From: Rana temporaria | Lineage: Eukaryota > Chordata > Amphibia > Anura > Ranidae | Reading direction: 5' to 3' | Assembly: GCF_905171775.1 (NCBI RefSeq) | Contig: NC_053499.1 | Location: 30,557,026-30,621,025, forward strand | Length of the DNA stretch: 64,000 nucleotides | Shown: positions 20,353 through 31,627 of the stretch, piece after piece | Layout: every line of letters begins with the position of its first letter | Numbering within the stretch: position 1 is the first letter of the stretch | Notes under the pieces: generated by a model | The model's input: the letters and a program-made list of their open reading frames with translations, nothing else | Database searches by the model: none | Told to the model about the DNA's origin: nothing | Translations under genes and position numbers: made by a program

Positions 20353-21354
20353 TTGACAAGGAAAATTCATTTTTAATAACGTTCAATGACAACAAGATTT
20401 GTGTTGCAGTTGTATATGGTATATTATTTCTCTTCCCACGAGAATGGAGGTACCCTTTAACCCTTGCAGTGCAGGGGAGCCCCGCTGCAGAGGTCGTTTA
20501 TACATGTAGCACTTCCCCCCGTAGGAGCTGCTGGATAATTCCAATGTCCACACAGGATGTAAAACCTCTAACTGTCAGATTTTATTCTTTTTTGCTTGAA
20601 CTTGTGAAGAAGGTAGAAGGATGAAGGGGGGAGGGGAAGGTTCACGGTACAGATCACTGGGGAGGACCCCTCAACTCCAAAGTCATTCACCACTCCCTCC
20701 TGAGTGGGTATTGCTCACCCGGATAGGCTACCCTCACCTGGCCTAGCAGCCGGAACGATGAACGAACCAGTTCGCCAACAGTCTCTGCCACAGACTGATG
20801 GAGAACAAATTGAACAGTCCGGAATCCTCTGCCACAGGATGTATCACCCGAACTTCCAGCCGTACAGTTAAAGAGCCTTTAAGCCGACCCGGTGAACTGT
20901 AGGGCCACTTGAATTGTGGATCCCTCCTTAACAAAGTCACCAGGCCTATCCGGAGACAAAAGCCTTTTGCTTGGTCTTCTGCAGGGCAGGTCCACCCCCG
21001 GTTTCCCCGAAATTAATATTTTTTTAAAAAATCCTTTCTCCCACTTAGTACATGTACAATAATGTACTCACCCGTCCCAGGAATCTAGGCACCAGCATTC
21101 TTAATTCATCAGAAAGTAAACTTGATAAAATACAGCGATGGACGTTTCCATCTTAGCTCCTGGCATTCTGAAGCCCTATGCTGGAAAGAAATAGACACGC
21201 CCAGCCCCACTCAGACAGACCAGGAAGTGCCTGCTTCACAGACCATAAAGAAAGGTAAACAAACATTTTAAAAAATTTTGTTTGGCGAACGTTTTTCAGG
21301 CTAACTGTGCCCTTGTGTTTAAGGTTAAGTTGTTAGATAGGTGGAACCTCCACT
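20353..21354. other. Unassigned, T2-like right end at 21340-21358
   Basis: No gene. The stretch GGTGGAACCTCCACTTTAAGG with TTAA at 21355-21358 looks like a T2-like MITE terminus; its left end was not located with confidence (possibly near 20990). Confidence 0.4.
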
Positions 21355-21377
21355 TTAAGGATAGCTTCCTTTACTTA

Positions 21378-21598
21378 GGCCGCTGACTTTCATCAGTCTT
21401 GCCTACACGCCATCAGTCAAAAATCCGACTGTGCCAAAACGCGGTGATGTAAAAAACTACGACGTGCTGAGAAAAATGAAGTTCAATGCTAACGAGCATG
21501 CGTCGACTTGATTCTGAGCATGCATGGATTTACACGATCGGTTTGTCCAATGAAAACAGTCTGTTTTCAACGGACAAACCGATCGTGTGTACAGGGCT
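21378..21598. mobile_element. PIF/Harbinger-like MITE with ACGATCG core
   Basis: TTA at 21375-21377 and 21599-21601. The right tip CGATCGTGTGTACAGGGCT is of the GTACACACG group; the left tip is degenerate. Inner stem GTTTGTCCAATGAAAACAG.../...CAACGGACAAAC. Confidence 0.6.
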
Positions 21599-21601
21599 TT
21601 A

Positions 21602-21770
21602 GTCTACATTATTATTATTATACAGGATTTATATAGCGCCAACAGTTTGTGTAGCGCTTTACATCAGGGAAGACAGTACAGTCACAATACAAATCAATAC
21701 AGGAGGGTACAGAGAGCCCTGCTCATTAGAGCTTACAATCTAGAACATGAAATGGCATCTTGTTTGCGAA
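21602..21770. repeat. Dispersed vertebrate-type repeat (ATTTATATAGCGCC...GAGCTTACAATCTAG)
   Basis: ATTATTATTATACAGGATTT, TATATAGCGCCAACAG, TAGCGCTTTACATCA and TTAGAGCTTACAATCTAG are typical of a widely dispersed amphibian/fish repeat. Class not determined. Confidence 0.55.
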
Positions 21771-22135
21771 GCGAGGATTGTTCGCACTGCGCTGTAGTTG
21801 TATAGGAGAGAAAGCAGCACAGCTTGTCCCTCCTCATATGAAGTAAGTGAATCCTGAGTTCTCCCCTTGGAATGTCAGTGAGCTCTTGGCCAGCAATGCA
21901 GCAGCTGGATGATTACTTATTAAACGAGGCATCCTGAGGCTGGTACTGCTACCCTGCTAGAGATATGTTTACACAAGCCATGAATCATATGTGCGTGTGC
22001 TAAAAAAAAAAATGCTGGAAACATTTTTGCCTGATGTGGAAAAAGTAGCGATTTTCAATGAAACGAGAAACGTTTTTGTTTTTTTTTCTTTGCGAGACAT
22101 ACGTTCACAAAGATCAAAATTCAATGACTAAAGGG

Positions 22136-22170
22136 CCGTACGCACGATCGGATTTTCCGACAACAAATGT
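22136..22170. mobile_element. Fragment of GTACACACG-type MITE
   Basis: GGGCCGTACGCACGATCGGA followed by TTTTCCGACAAC is the terminal part of the PIF-like group seen at 51761-52165. The rest is missing. Confidence 0.5.
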
Positions 22171-22264
22171 GTGATGGCAGGCAATTACTAAACCGCATGT
22201 TTTTTTTTCCCCGATCCACTGTACCTTAGTAATCCTTTATGTTACTGGCCGCTTCCTGTATATC

Positions 22265-22345
22265 AGGGGTGCCCAACCTTTTGAGGAGCGAGGGCCACTT
22301 TATCGACATGGTAACCGGTCGCGGGCCACAATGAGCGTCAGTGGC
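22265..22345. mobile_element. hAT-like left end (CAGGGGTGCCCAACCTTTTG)
   Basis: CAGGGGTGCCCAACCTTTTG AGG followed by CGCGGGCCACAATG is a typical hAT terminus. No matching right end seen. Confidence 0.5.
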
Positions 22346-22429
22346 GTAGCGTGGGTTGTCAGCACATGGGGCAAGGCAAAAGTCCCTAACCTGTGGACTT
22401 TTAGCAGTCCCTTCCCTTCCTACAATAGT

Positions 22430-23300
22430 ACTGACCAGCCTGATTCCCATACTGACCACTACACTAACCTACCTACCTGATTCCTACACTGACCTACCTG
22501 ACCACTGCACTAACCTACCCTGACCACTGCATTAACCTACCTGATTCCTACACTGACCTACCTGATACCTACACTGACCACTACCCTAACCTACCTGCAT
22601 CCTATACTTGCCACTACACTGACCTACCTGTCCACTATCCTGACCACTACACTACCCGATTCCTACACTGTCCACTGCACTGACCACTACACTGCACTGA
22701 CCACTATACTGCACTGACCACTACACTGCACTGACCACTACACTGCACTGACCACTGCACTACACTGACCACTACACTACACTGACCACTGCACTGCACT
22801 GACCACTACACTGCACTGACCACTGCACTACACTGACCACTACACTACACTGACCACTGCACTGCACTGACCACTACACTGCACTGACCACTGCACTACA
22901 CTGACCACTACACTACACTGACCACTGCACTGCACTGACCACTACACTGCACTGACCACTGCACTACACTGACCACTACACTGCACTGACCACTACACTG
23001 CACTGACCACTGCACTACACTGACCACTACACTACACTGACCACTGCACTGCACTGACCACTACACTGCACTGACCACTGCACTACACTGACCACTACAC
23101 TACACTGACCACTACACTGCACTGACCACTACACTGCACTGACCACTGCACTACACTGACCACTACACTACACTGACCACTGCACTACACTGACCACTAC
23201 ACTGCACTGACCACTACACTGCACTGACCACTACACTGCACTGACCACCACACTGCACTGACAATTACACTGACTACTACACTACACTACACTACACTTA
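22430..23300. repeat. 17-bp minisatellite ACTGACCACTACACTGC
   Basis: About 870 bp, degenerate at the left (ACCTACCTGATTCCTACACT units) and very regular from about 22670. Units differ by A/G in CACTRC. Confidence 0.95.
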
Positions 23301-23329
23301 CACCAGATGTTTTTTTTATTTATATTGAC

Positions 23330-24091
23330 TCTAACTCTGGCTGGCTGTTCCCTCTCTTCCCAGACCGTATCGATGTCCGCCGGTGTCCCGCGATCGGGTC
23401 ACAGAGCTGAAGAACGGGGAGATGTCATTGTAAACACAACATCTCCCCATTCTTCCTAGTGACATGTCACTGATCGTCTGTTCCCTGTTATCGGGAACAG
23501 CGATCAGTGACGTGTCACGGCAAGCCACGCCCCCTAACAGTTAGAATCACTCCCTAGGTCACACTTAACCCCTTCAGCACCCCCTACAGGTTAACCCCTT
23601 CACTGCCAGTGCCATTTTTACAGTAATCAGTGCATTTGTATAGCACTGATCACTGTAAAAATGACAATGGTCCCAAAATAGTGTCAAAAGTGTCCAATGT
23701 GTCCACCATAATGTCGCAGTCGCGATAAAAATCGCTTATCACCGCCATTACTAGTAGACGCTATAACTTTTGCACAAACCAATCAATAAACACTTATTGC
23801 GGCCTAAACTGAGGAAAATGTTTTTTTTTTTTTTATATATTTTCTGGGGATATTTATTATAGCAAAAAGTAAAAAATATTGATTTTTTTTCAAAATTTTC
23901 GCTCTATTTTTGTTTATAGCACAACAAAATTAAAACCACAGAGGTGATCAAATACCACCAAAAGAAAGCTCTATTTGTGGGGGGAAAAAAAGGACGTCAA
24001 TTTCGTTTGGGAGCCACGTTGCACGACCGCACAATTGTCAGTTAAAGCGACGCAGTGCCAAATCGCAAAAAGTGGCCTGGGGCTTAAGTGG
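23330..24091. mobile_element. TTAA-family copy, right portion
   Basis: Contains CGATCGGGTCACAGAGCTGA...CTCCCCATTCTTC stem, CTGATCGTCTGTTCCC palindrome, GTGATCAAATACCACC and the terminal GGGGCTTAAGTGG before TTAA (24092-24095). The left end is obscured by the minisatellite. Confidence 0.7.
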
Positions 24092-24154
24092 TTAAATGAC
24101 ACAGTGAAAAGAATTGTGACTCTCAGAGAAAGCAACACTCTAAAATGTATTTAA

Positions 24155-25153
24155 CCACTTAAGCCCCGGACCAATATGCTGGCTAAAGACCCAAGGGGTT
24201 TTTACAGTTCGGGACTGCGTCGCTTTAACAGACAATTGCGCGGTCGTGCGACGTGGCTCCCAAACAAAATTGGCGTCCTTTTTTCCCCACAAATAGAGCT
24301 TTCTTTTGGTGGTATTTGATCACCTCTGCGGTTTTTATTTTTTGCGCTATAAACAAAAATAGAGCGACAATTTTGAAAAAAATGCAATATTTTTTACTTT
24401 TTGCTGTAATAAATATCCCCCAAAAACATATATAAAACAATTTTTTTCCTCAGTTCAGGCCGATACGTATTCTTCTACCTATTTTTGGTAAAAAAAAACG
24501 CAATAATCGTTTATCGGTTGGTTTGCGCAAAATTTATAGCGTTTACAAAATAGGGGATAGTTTTATTGCATTTTTATTTTTATTTATTTTTTTACTACTA
24601 ATGGCGGCGATCAGCGATTTTTTTCGTGACTGCGACATTATGGCGGACACTTCGGACAATTTTGACACATTTTTGGGACCATTGTCATTTTCACAGCAAA
24701 AAATGCATTTAAATTGCATTGTTTATTGTGAAAATGACAGTTGCAGTTTGGGAGTTAAACACAGGGGGCGCTGTAACATTTAGGGATCACTGTGTATGTG
24801 TTTACTAGTGTAGGGGGGTGTGGCTGTAGGACTGACATCATCGATCGAGTCTCCCTAATAAAAGGGATCACTCGATCGATACGCCACCACAGTGAAGCAC
24901 GGGGAAGCCGTGTTTACATACGGCTCTCCTCGTTCTTCAGCTCCGGGGAGCGATCGCGACGGAGCGGCTATAAACAAATAGCCGCGCCGTCGTCCCGGAT
25001 CGCTCCCCGCGGGACCCGACCTCCGCATGTACCGGGGGGGGGGCTCCCGTTCGGACCCCCCACCCACGTCTAGGCAGGCACGTACAGGTACGTTGATGTG
25101 CCTGTCCGTGCCATTCTGCCGACGTAAATGTACATGAGGAGGTCGGGAACTGG
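24155..25153. mobile_element. TTAA-family copy (999 bp)
   Basis: TTAA at 24151-24154 and 25154-25157. Starts CCACTTAAGCCCCGG, ends GTCGGGAACTGG. It contains GGTGGTATTTGATCACC, an AT-rich middle, ATGGCGGCGATCAGCG and a CGATCGAGT/ACTCGATCG stem. A hydrophobic open frame at 24523-24783 is not a gene. Confidence 0.82.
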
Positions 25154-25390
25154 TTAAATACATCAACACCCAAAGAAATGTCACTATAGCTGGTTGGGGG
25201 CGCTGTCTCTTTTAAATTGTTACATCAATATGGAAAGCTTAATTGACAATGACAGAATGACAGTGGGACTAGGCCCTGCCCCTGGCTATGCTCACAGCTT
25301 TTGACTGACAGCAGCTGGAGCCAATGGCTCCCAATGCTCTAAGCCAAGCCTGTGAGAGCGGGGAGAGGGGAGAAGAGCTTGAGTATTAAG

Positions 25391-25925
25391 GGGGGGTGGC
25401 CACTTGCCGACTGCCACACGTACATATATGTTGGCAGAATGGCATGAGCAGGCAAAGCAACGTCCCAGGCCTAGGGCAGCATGAAAAGAGTCCCCGCCGG
25501 CTTTCGCTACACTTTTAGTGCAGCACCAGTCTTATGGACCGCCCCCATAAAGCGGCCGCACTGCTGGCGGTATGATAGGGATGGTGCGGACACAAGGGAC
25601 ACTGACATGGTCACCTATACCTGTCATGTAGGTAGTAGGACTCTCCTGCAATCCTTTGCTTGTGTCAGTTGTACATATTACGGAATCTTAATTGTATTTC
25701 TGTTGATTGCTGATGAGAAAAATAAACAGATAGATTTATTTGTTCCTGCCCCCAATCCTTCCTTTGCTCACTGGCTGGACCACATACCTTCATCACTGTG
25801 CTACATGTTTTCTGCTGCACCACTGGCATGGTTACATCCTCTTAGTCCTCCATAAATTTAGCAGTGCCACCTCATTGGTGCCATCTCATCAGTGCCGCCT
25901 TATCAGTGCCTATCAGTGAAACTAT
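25391..25925. mobile_element. Degenerate TTAA-family copy
   Basis: GGCCACTTGCCGACTGCCAC and TTGGCAGAATGGCATGAGC resemble the family's start. A short GTGCCNCCTCATTGGTGCC minisatellite remnant lies at 25865-25918. Boundaries lost. Confidence 0.45.
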
Positions 25926-26415
25926 AAGAAACGCTTTTTTTTCCATTATGAGTAAGGAATGGTTATAGCCCCTGTTAATTTTTTTTTTGCCATCCGTTCA
26001 TTTCTCTTTATTTCCTGCCCCATAGCCAAACAGGAAGAGAGAGGAAATCTCTGCAGATTAAGGGAATCCCCTCCCCCCAAGGCCCTCAGAACTAGTGTCC
26101 CCACTGGAAAATTTCAGGGCAGGTCTTAAACAGGATGGGGTGTGACCTTGACAGGAAGGGGAGGATTACATTAAAATTAAGGGGGGGGGGCACGCGTTTA
26201 GTTAGGCCTAGGGCAGCACAAAACCTAAATAAACCACTGAGTAGACCTCCTCTGTAAATCTAAAGTGGTAAGCTAAAGGCTTTTAAAGACTCTTAAAAAT
26301 TTAGTTTGTCGCCGCTGCACGTTTGTGCGCAATTTTAAAGCATGTCATATTTGGTATCCATGGACTCGGCCTTAGATCATCTTTTTTATTTCATAAAACA
26401 TTTGGGCAATATAGT
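25926..26415. other. Unassigned intergenic sequence
   Basis: AT-rich with a 10-G run near 26181. No feature supported. Confidence 0.4.
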
Positions 26416-26650
26416 GGGCCGGATTCAGAAAGAAGATACGACGGCGTATTTCCTGATACGCCGTCGTATCTCTGAGTCCGGCCGTCGTATCTATGCGCCT
26501 GATTCGTAGAATCAGGTTACGCATAGATATGCCTAAGATCCGACAGTGACTTACACCGTCGGATCTTAGGCTGCAATCTCACGCTGGCCGGTAGGTGGCT
26601 CTTCCATTTGTTTATGCAAATGAGGAGTTACGCCGATTCAGAAAGACTGC
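26416..26650. mobile_element. 3-bp-TSD palindromic family, 3'-truncated fragment
   Basis: GGGCCGGATTCAGAAAGAAG start, GATCCGACAG...CGGATCTTAG inner stem and GGTAGGTGGC word. Ends near CGCCGATTCAGAAAG without the second arm. Confidence 0.7.
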
Positions 26651-26699
26651 TGCAGAGACTGGGAGTATATTAGGCAAGCCAGGACTCTTCAAAAACAGT

Positions 26700-27434
26700 G
26701 GGCTAGATTCAGGTACCTTTTGCGCTTTTTTTACGGAGGCGCAGGGCAACGTTTTTGCCCTGCGCCCCCGCAAATTTTCTGCGCTACCCGCCATTCATGG
26801 AGCAGTAGCTCCGTAAATTGCGTGTGCGCTCCGGCAAAATGCCTGGCGTAAGCGCGCGCAATTGAAATGATCCCGTAGGGGGCGGGAATCATTTAAATTA
26901 GGCGCGTTCCCGCGCCGAGCGTAGAGCGCATGCTCCGTCAGGAAACTTTCCCGACGTGCATTGCGGTAAATGACGTTGCAAGGACGTCATTTGCTTGAAA
27001 GTGAACGTGAATGGCGTCCAGCGCCATTCACGATTCACTTACGCAAACTACGTACATTTTAAATTTCGTGACGCGGGAACGACGGGTATACGTAACATTG
27101 GCTGCCCCTGCTAATAGCAGGGGCAGCCTTACGCGAAAACCGCCGTACGCAAACGACGTAAACTGCGTACGCAGGGCTCGCGTAACGTTGTGAATCGGCG
27201 TTAGTATGCAATTTGCATACTATACGCAGAGCACAACGGGAACGCCACCTAGCGGCCATCGCAAGAATGCAGCCTAAGATATGTGGGCATAAGAGCCTTA
27301 TGCCACGCATATCTTAGGCTGCAGTCGGCGTAATGAGGTTCCTGAATCAGGAGCATTCGTTACGCCGGCGCAAGTAAGCAATTGCGCTGCGTAACTATGG
27401 TTACGCAGGCGCAATTGCTCTCTGAATCCGGGCC
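26700..27434. mobile_element. 3-bp-TSD palindromic family, copy 4 (735 bp)
   Basis: GGGCTAGATTCAGGTACC to GAATCCGGGCC. Flanks AGT/ACT (one mismatch). Subfamily shared with 36111-36848 (GGCGGGAATCATTTAAATTA, GGAAACTTTCCCGACGTGCA). Confidence 0.8.
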
Positions 27435-28227
27435 ACTTTTTCCATCCAGAGGTCTAAAAAAGTTCCAAAGAACCTAATTCCACTATCCCCTCCAGCGTGA
27501 GCCTTGCATCCATCAGTTCTGTTATTCATAAAAGTTTACCTTTTCCAAACAATTTTCTAGGATCGACCCCCATTGAGTTGTGTACGGCATGCAAAAAGTT
27601 TTGATTTTTGTTTTTAGCGATTTCTGATTCCTGTAAGTCAGCAGATTCCCAGCAGATAGACAAACAGTTCTGCCTCTGCAAAGTGGCGCTGTCCAATTTA
27701 GCTGAGGGAGACGAATGTATGACCACTTATAAAACTGTAACATCTATAACAGGAGGCCAGGTTATTTATATGAGCCGTATACATGAAGCTCTGTAATGAG
27801 GGCCACAGGAAGGTTATTACAGTTAAATGGAACCGGATGTGTGTTGGTTTCATGGAAAGGCCCTTTCATGAGAGATTCTATCAATTCCCATTAAAAATAC
27901 CATTTGATCATAATAAACTTCCCTCTTGCTATAACTTACGGGATACACTTAGTCTGTCTCTTCAAAGAGCCCCTGTGGTTCCTGATATCTATGAATACCG
28001 GTTTAAAAATTAGTTTTAGCCTTGATGAAAACAGTGGATATATAAAACTGAGAAGAAAAATCTGTAATGTGATGGAATTTGGCATGTTTCCCCATACATT
28101 TTGTACATGTGATGTAAGTAGATTTTTTTATTGTCCTTGTATTGTTACAGCTATTTTTATGATCGTAGAGCTTGAAACCGCAAATAACCCTCAACCATCA
28201 GTCACATTCAGCTTCATTTATTAATGT
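27435..28227. other. Single-copy-looking island
   Basis: No match to other parts of the window and no terminal repeats. Open frames here are short and unrecognised. Possibly unique intergenic DNA or old conserved non-coding sequence. Confidence 0.4.
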
Positions 28228-28235
28228 GTCTATAA

Positions 28236-28771
28236 TAAGGTGACCAGATTTTTAAAATGAAATCCGGGGACATTTTTTTTCTTTACTAGTAATGGCGGCA
28301 ATCAGCGACTCTCTGCCCGTCGCCGCCCGCCTCACAACCTCTCAAGTCTTACTCTCCGGGCCCCGGCTACTACTGGATGGGGATCAGGGGAAGATCCCTC
28401 CACCAGGGAAGGCAAGGAGATAGGCAGGTGGCTGGCCAGGATTTGAGCCAAGGCAGAAGAACATGCGAGCGGAGCTGAATGGGCATGCGCCCGAAACTAA
28501 AGAAATATTCCCTCCGCACCAGCACATGATCATCAGAAGGGGGTACATATAATGGGAAAAAATACAACCCCCCCTATGCTAGTAGGCACGGTGGGGCGGG
28601 GGTGTGTACTTCTGATTTTTTTTATTTTAATTCTGCACTGACTGTCTTTGAAATTGCCCCTGCCCCCTATTAAATCCATTCTGGGGACAAAAACAGGGAC
28701 AGACTTGATCTGGGGACAGTGTCCTCAATCAGGGGACTGTCCCCTGAAACTGGGCATGTCTGGTCACCCTA
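28236..28771. mobile_element. hAT-like element, perfect 8-bp TSD
   Basis: Termini TAAGGTGACCAGA and TCTGGTCACCCTA. GTCTATAA duplicated at 28228-28235 and 28772-28779. Non-coding interior with GGGGACA repeats. Confidence 0.85.
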
Positions 28772-28838
28772 GTCTATAAACAACTCATCAGATTCTTTCT
28801 ATCTACTCCTTTCTGACCTGAGCGCGACGAAACGGTAA

Positions 28839-29242
28839 GGCCCCATTCACACGAGGCAGACTCCGTTCCTATGGAGTCCGCCTGCTCCCGCCAGCTCATC
28901 GGGGGATCAGTCCGCAGATCTCCGCTGAGCCGACGGATGACAAGCTCCTCTCTGCTCACTGAGCGGGGAGGGGCTTGTCGGGCACCGCTGTCTCCCTATG
29001 GAGCGATCTGGTAAAAACGGACAGCATGTCGGTTTACATCAGATCTTACCCGATCCGATCCGCGTGGACGGATGGGGACGTGCCCCCCATACGTCTGTTT
29101 TTAGCGGATCTGATCGGGTCGGATGTCAGCGGACATGTCTCCGCTGACATCCGACGCTCCATAGGGATGCATGGAGCGGCCGTTCAGGTCCGCCGTCAAA
29201 ACTGACAGGCGGACCTGAACGGTCCGTCGTGTGAATGAGGCC
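28839..29242. mobile_element. PIF/Harbinger-like MITE (GGCCCCATTCACACGAGGC)
   Basis: TAA at 28836-28838 and 29243-29245. Ends GGCCCCATTCACACGA and TCGTGTGAATGAGGCC. Several inner stems (CCGTTCAGGTCCGCC/GGCGGACCTGAACGG). Confidence 0.8.
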
Positions 29243-29245
29243 TAA

Positions 29246-29509
29246 AGCTGATTGGCTGCAACACCTAATGCAGACATCTCTTATTTTTGAGTCCTCCGAA
29301 AAAAGCCTTCACTTTTCCACTATGCAATCTAGAATTATTACCCGGAAGACACTCTCGGCTCGGCTCGGCGTGGACCAGGTAAGTTCCCTACCTCGTTCCG
29401 AGGTAAGTATTTCATAATGAGCTAATATGCGGTGCATATTAGCTCATTATGGCTTTTTCCTTGCAGGTGTAAAAAAATAAATACATTTTTATGCAGGTTT
29501 ACAACCGCT
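29246..29509. mobile_element. T2-like MITE, right half
   Basis: Ends GGTTTACAACCGCT before TTAA (29510-29513), matching the complement of the start of 44420-44843. It contains ATTAGCTCATTATG, also seen there. Left half lost or displaced by the MITE at 28839-29242. Confidence 0.55.
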
Positions 29510-29513
29510 TTAA

Positions 29514-29977
29514 AGCGGTGGTTCCCCTAAAAATAAACTTTTAACATTGCTTTTCCCAAATTAATTACGATTAGAATCGGCTGGTTTTATTAAAAAAAAA
29601 ACGTCCGTACATACCGTTTGCTATATTCGTTCCCACCGCCACTTCCGGGTACGATGCTGGCGGTGGGCGTTCCTAATTGATGGACAGGCATCCGACCGAC
29701 GCATACATCGCGTGACGAGATGCCGAACGTCGGTGCGCATGCGCCGTATAGAGCCGCACCGACGTTCGGCTCTCGTGACGCGATGTATGCGTCGGTCAGA
29801 TGCCTGTCCATCAATTAGGAACGCCCACCGCCAGCATTGTACCCGGAAGTGGCGGTGGGAACGAATATAGCAAACGGTATGTACGGACGTTTTTTTTTTA
29901 ATAAAACCAGCCGATTCTAATAGTAATTAATGTGGGAAAAGCAATGTTAAAAGTTTATTTTTAGGGGAACCACCGCT
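29514..29977. mobile_element. T2/Kolobok-like palindromic MITE (464 bp)
   Basis: TTAA at 29510-29513 and 29978-29981. Ends AGCGGTGGTTCCCC and GGGGAACCACCGCT. Arms complementary almost throughout; inner stem GCCGAACGTCGGTGCG as in 9420-9881, but the loop is in the opposite orientation. Confidence 0.85.
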
Positions 29978-29996
29978 TTAAGTGCTTAAAAAACAT

Positions 29997-31066
29997 CCTA
30001 ACTCGGTTTGTGAGTGTTGTCTCTCAAAACGAGCAGGATTCAGGCCAAAGCGGTGTGCAGTACCGCGTTTGGCCTGAGGTGGGGGGGAACCGGAGCCGAA
30101 CGGCGCCGATCGGCGCCTTTCGGAAATGCAGGGAAAGGCCCGAGGACAGCTCGGCTGACCTCGGCAAACCTCAGAAAGGCTTGGGTACGGAGTCTTTCCG
30201 AGGTTTGCTGAGGTCAGCCGAGGTGTCCTCTGTCCTTTCTTGCTGTATCCGAGGCTCTCCGGCGCCCCCCCACCTCTGGCCGCATGCGGTATTGCATGCC
30301 ATTGAAGTCAATGCGGAACTAATTATTTTCGTTTCCATTGACTTCAATGGGGAAACTCAGTACTGGTCACCTTCTGGGCTGGACTTGTTTGACAAACGCC
30401 TCCCTGCTGTTGACCGTAACACACTGACATGCAATATTGATCCCTTGAGGGTCGCCTAGTTCTGGTAAGGGTCAGTGTATCTTTATGGTGGTGGTGCTCC
30501 AGCTTTACTTCACAGTGTCTGTCAATATTAGCCACCGGGAGTTAGTCTGAGTGTTTGTTCACCATACGTTTTTGCACTATTTTTTTCTTTTTTCTCTTTT
30601 TCTACTGGGCTGAGTCCACTGAAGTAAGAGCTTCTGCACCGTTCCATGTTGGATCTTCTGTTGGCTACACCATGGATGGCTCTTTTTGATCCTTGGGGAT
30701 CTATACTTCTGGTAAGGGTTAGCCTGAACGTTTTCACTCGGATATTGTTCCAACACTAACCACAGAATTGGATTAATTTCTTATTTTTTGGACTACTATA
30801 AAAAACAATTTTTTTTACCAATTTTTTTACCAATTTTGTATGTGCACACTTATTGGGACTCTTAACTTGTTGATCTTTTGGTCACCTTTACGAGGTGTCT
30901 CTAGTACAACTCTTTTTATTTTTATTTTATATGGTCACTTATATATAATTTTTAGCGCAACTCTCACCTTTTATCAATGGGGAAACTTGTTTTGATATGC
31001 GAGTACTTTGGATTACGAGCATTCTCCTGGAACGGATTATGCTCATAATCAGAGGTTCCACTGTAT
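29997..31066 (-). mobile_element. Palindromic dispersed repeat, interrupted by a retro-insertion
   Basis: On the minus strand it starts CAGTGGAACCTCTGATTATG (31066 downwards) and includes CCATTGAAGTCAATGGAAAC and GCATGCGGCCAGAGGTGGG, matching 54752-54925. Interrupted at 30358-30973. Terminal class (hAT-like CAGTGG) is a guess. Confidence 0.6.
30358..30973. mobile_element. 616-bp insertion with 14-bp TSD, class unknown
   Basis: Flanked by perfect TCAATGGGGAAACT at 30344-30357 and 30974-30987, placed inside the palindromic repeat. A 14-bp duplication suggests target-primed reverse transcription. No poly-A at either end. Internal direct repeats lie at about 30438-30475 and 30689-30725 (GATCCYTKRGGRTC...TTCTGGTAAGGGT). 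Confidence 0.65.
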
Positions 31067-31619
31067 TTCGAAATTAATTCCTACAGAAACATACAGTAGT
31101 TTCCCTTTAAGCAACACTTTGTCAAACAATTTCCTTAACTTACAAAAAAACCCCTCTCTCCATAAATTACCAATGGAGTTCTTATTAAAATTTTTGCAAA
31201 GATTCCTATGAAGAGGGTGAGCTTCAGCTTAAAGCAATCACATCTTACTTCTCGCTGAAATGTCACAGCTGTCACCGAGAAATATAGTGCCAGACAAAAG
31301 GTTTTGTTGCTCCAACCATAAATTATTGTCATGTTATCCCAAAGCAAGATAAAAATTTCACTTATGTTTAAGTGAGTAGAGATGCTGGCGATAGCATCTT
31401 CGAAAATCTATTAAAAGAAAAGGCGAATGGGGGGATCAAGACAGCACTTTAGACTTAGACTTCCTTTATGCCTTCAACGACAGTTATTGTGAGATTTTAA
31501 CTGGGGATAATGAAACGACCGAGTAAATCCTTCAGCATTAGAAGCTAATAAAGGAAATGGGAGCTGGCAGTGCGAATTATGGGTAATTATTTATTAAATG
31601 ATATATAATAACTTGCATG
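31067..31619. other. Single-copy-looking island
   Basis: No repeats recognised and no gene. Interrupted on the right by the hAT insertion at 31628. Candidate unique or conserved non-coding DNA. Confidence 0.4.
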
Positions 31620-31627
31620 GTAGTATA

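Noticed and set aside
24523..24783. 86-residue frame with a hydrophobic stretch
   Set aside because: Lies wholly in a TTAA-family repeat; other copies do not keep the frame.
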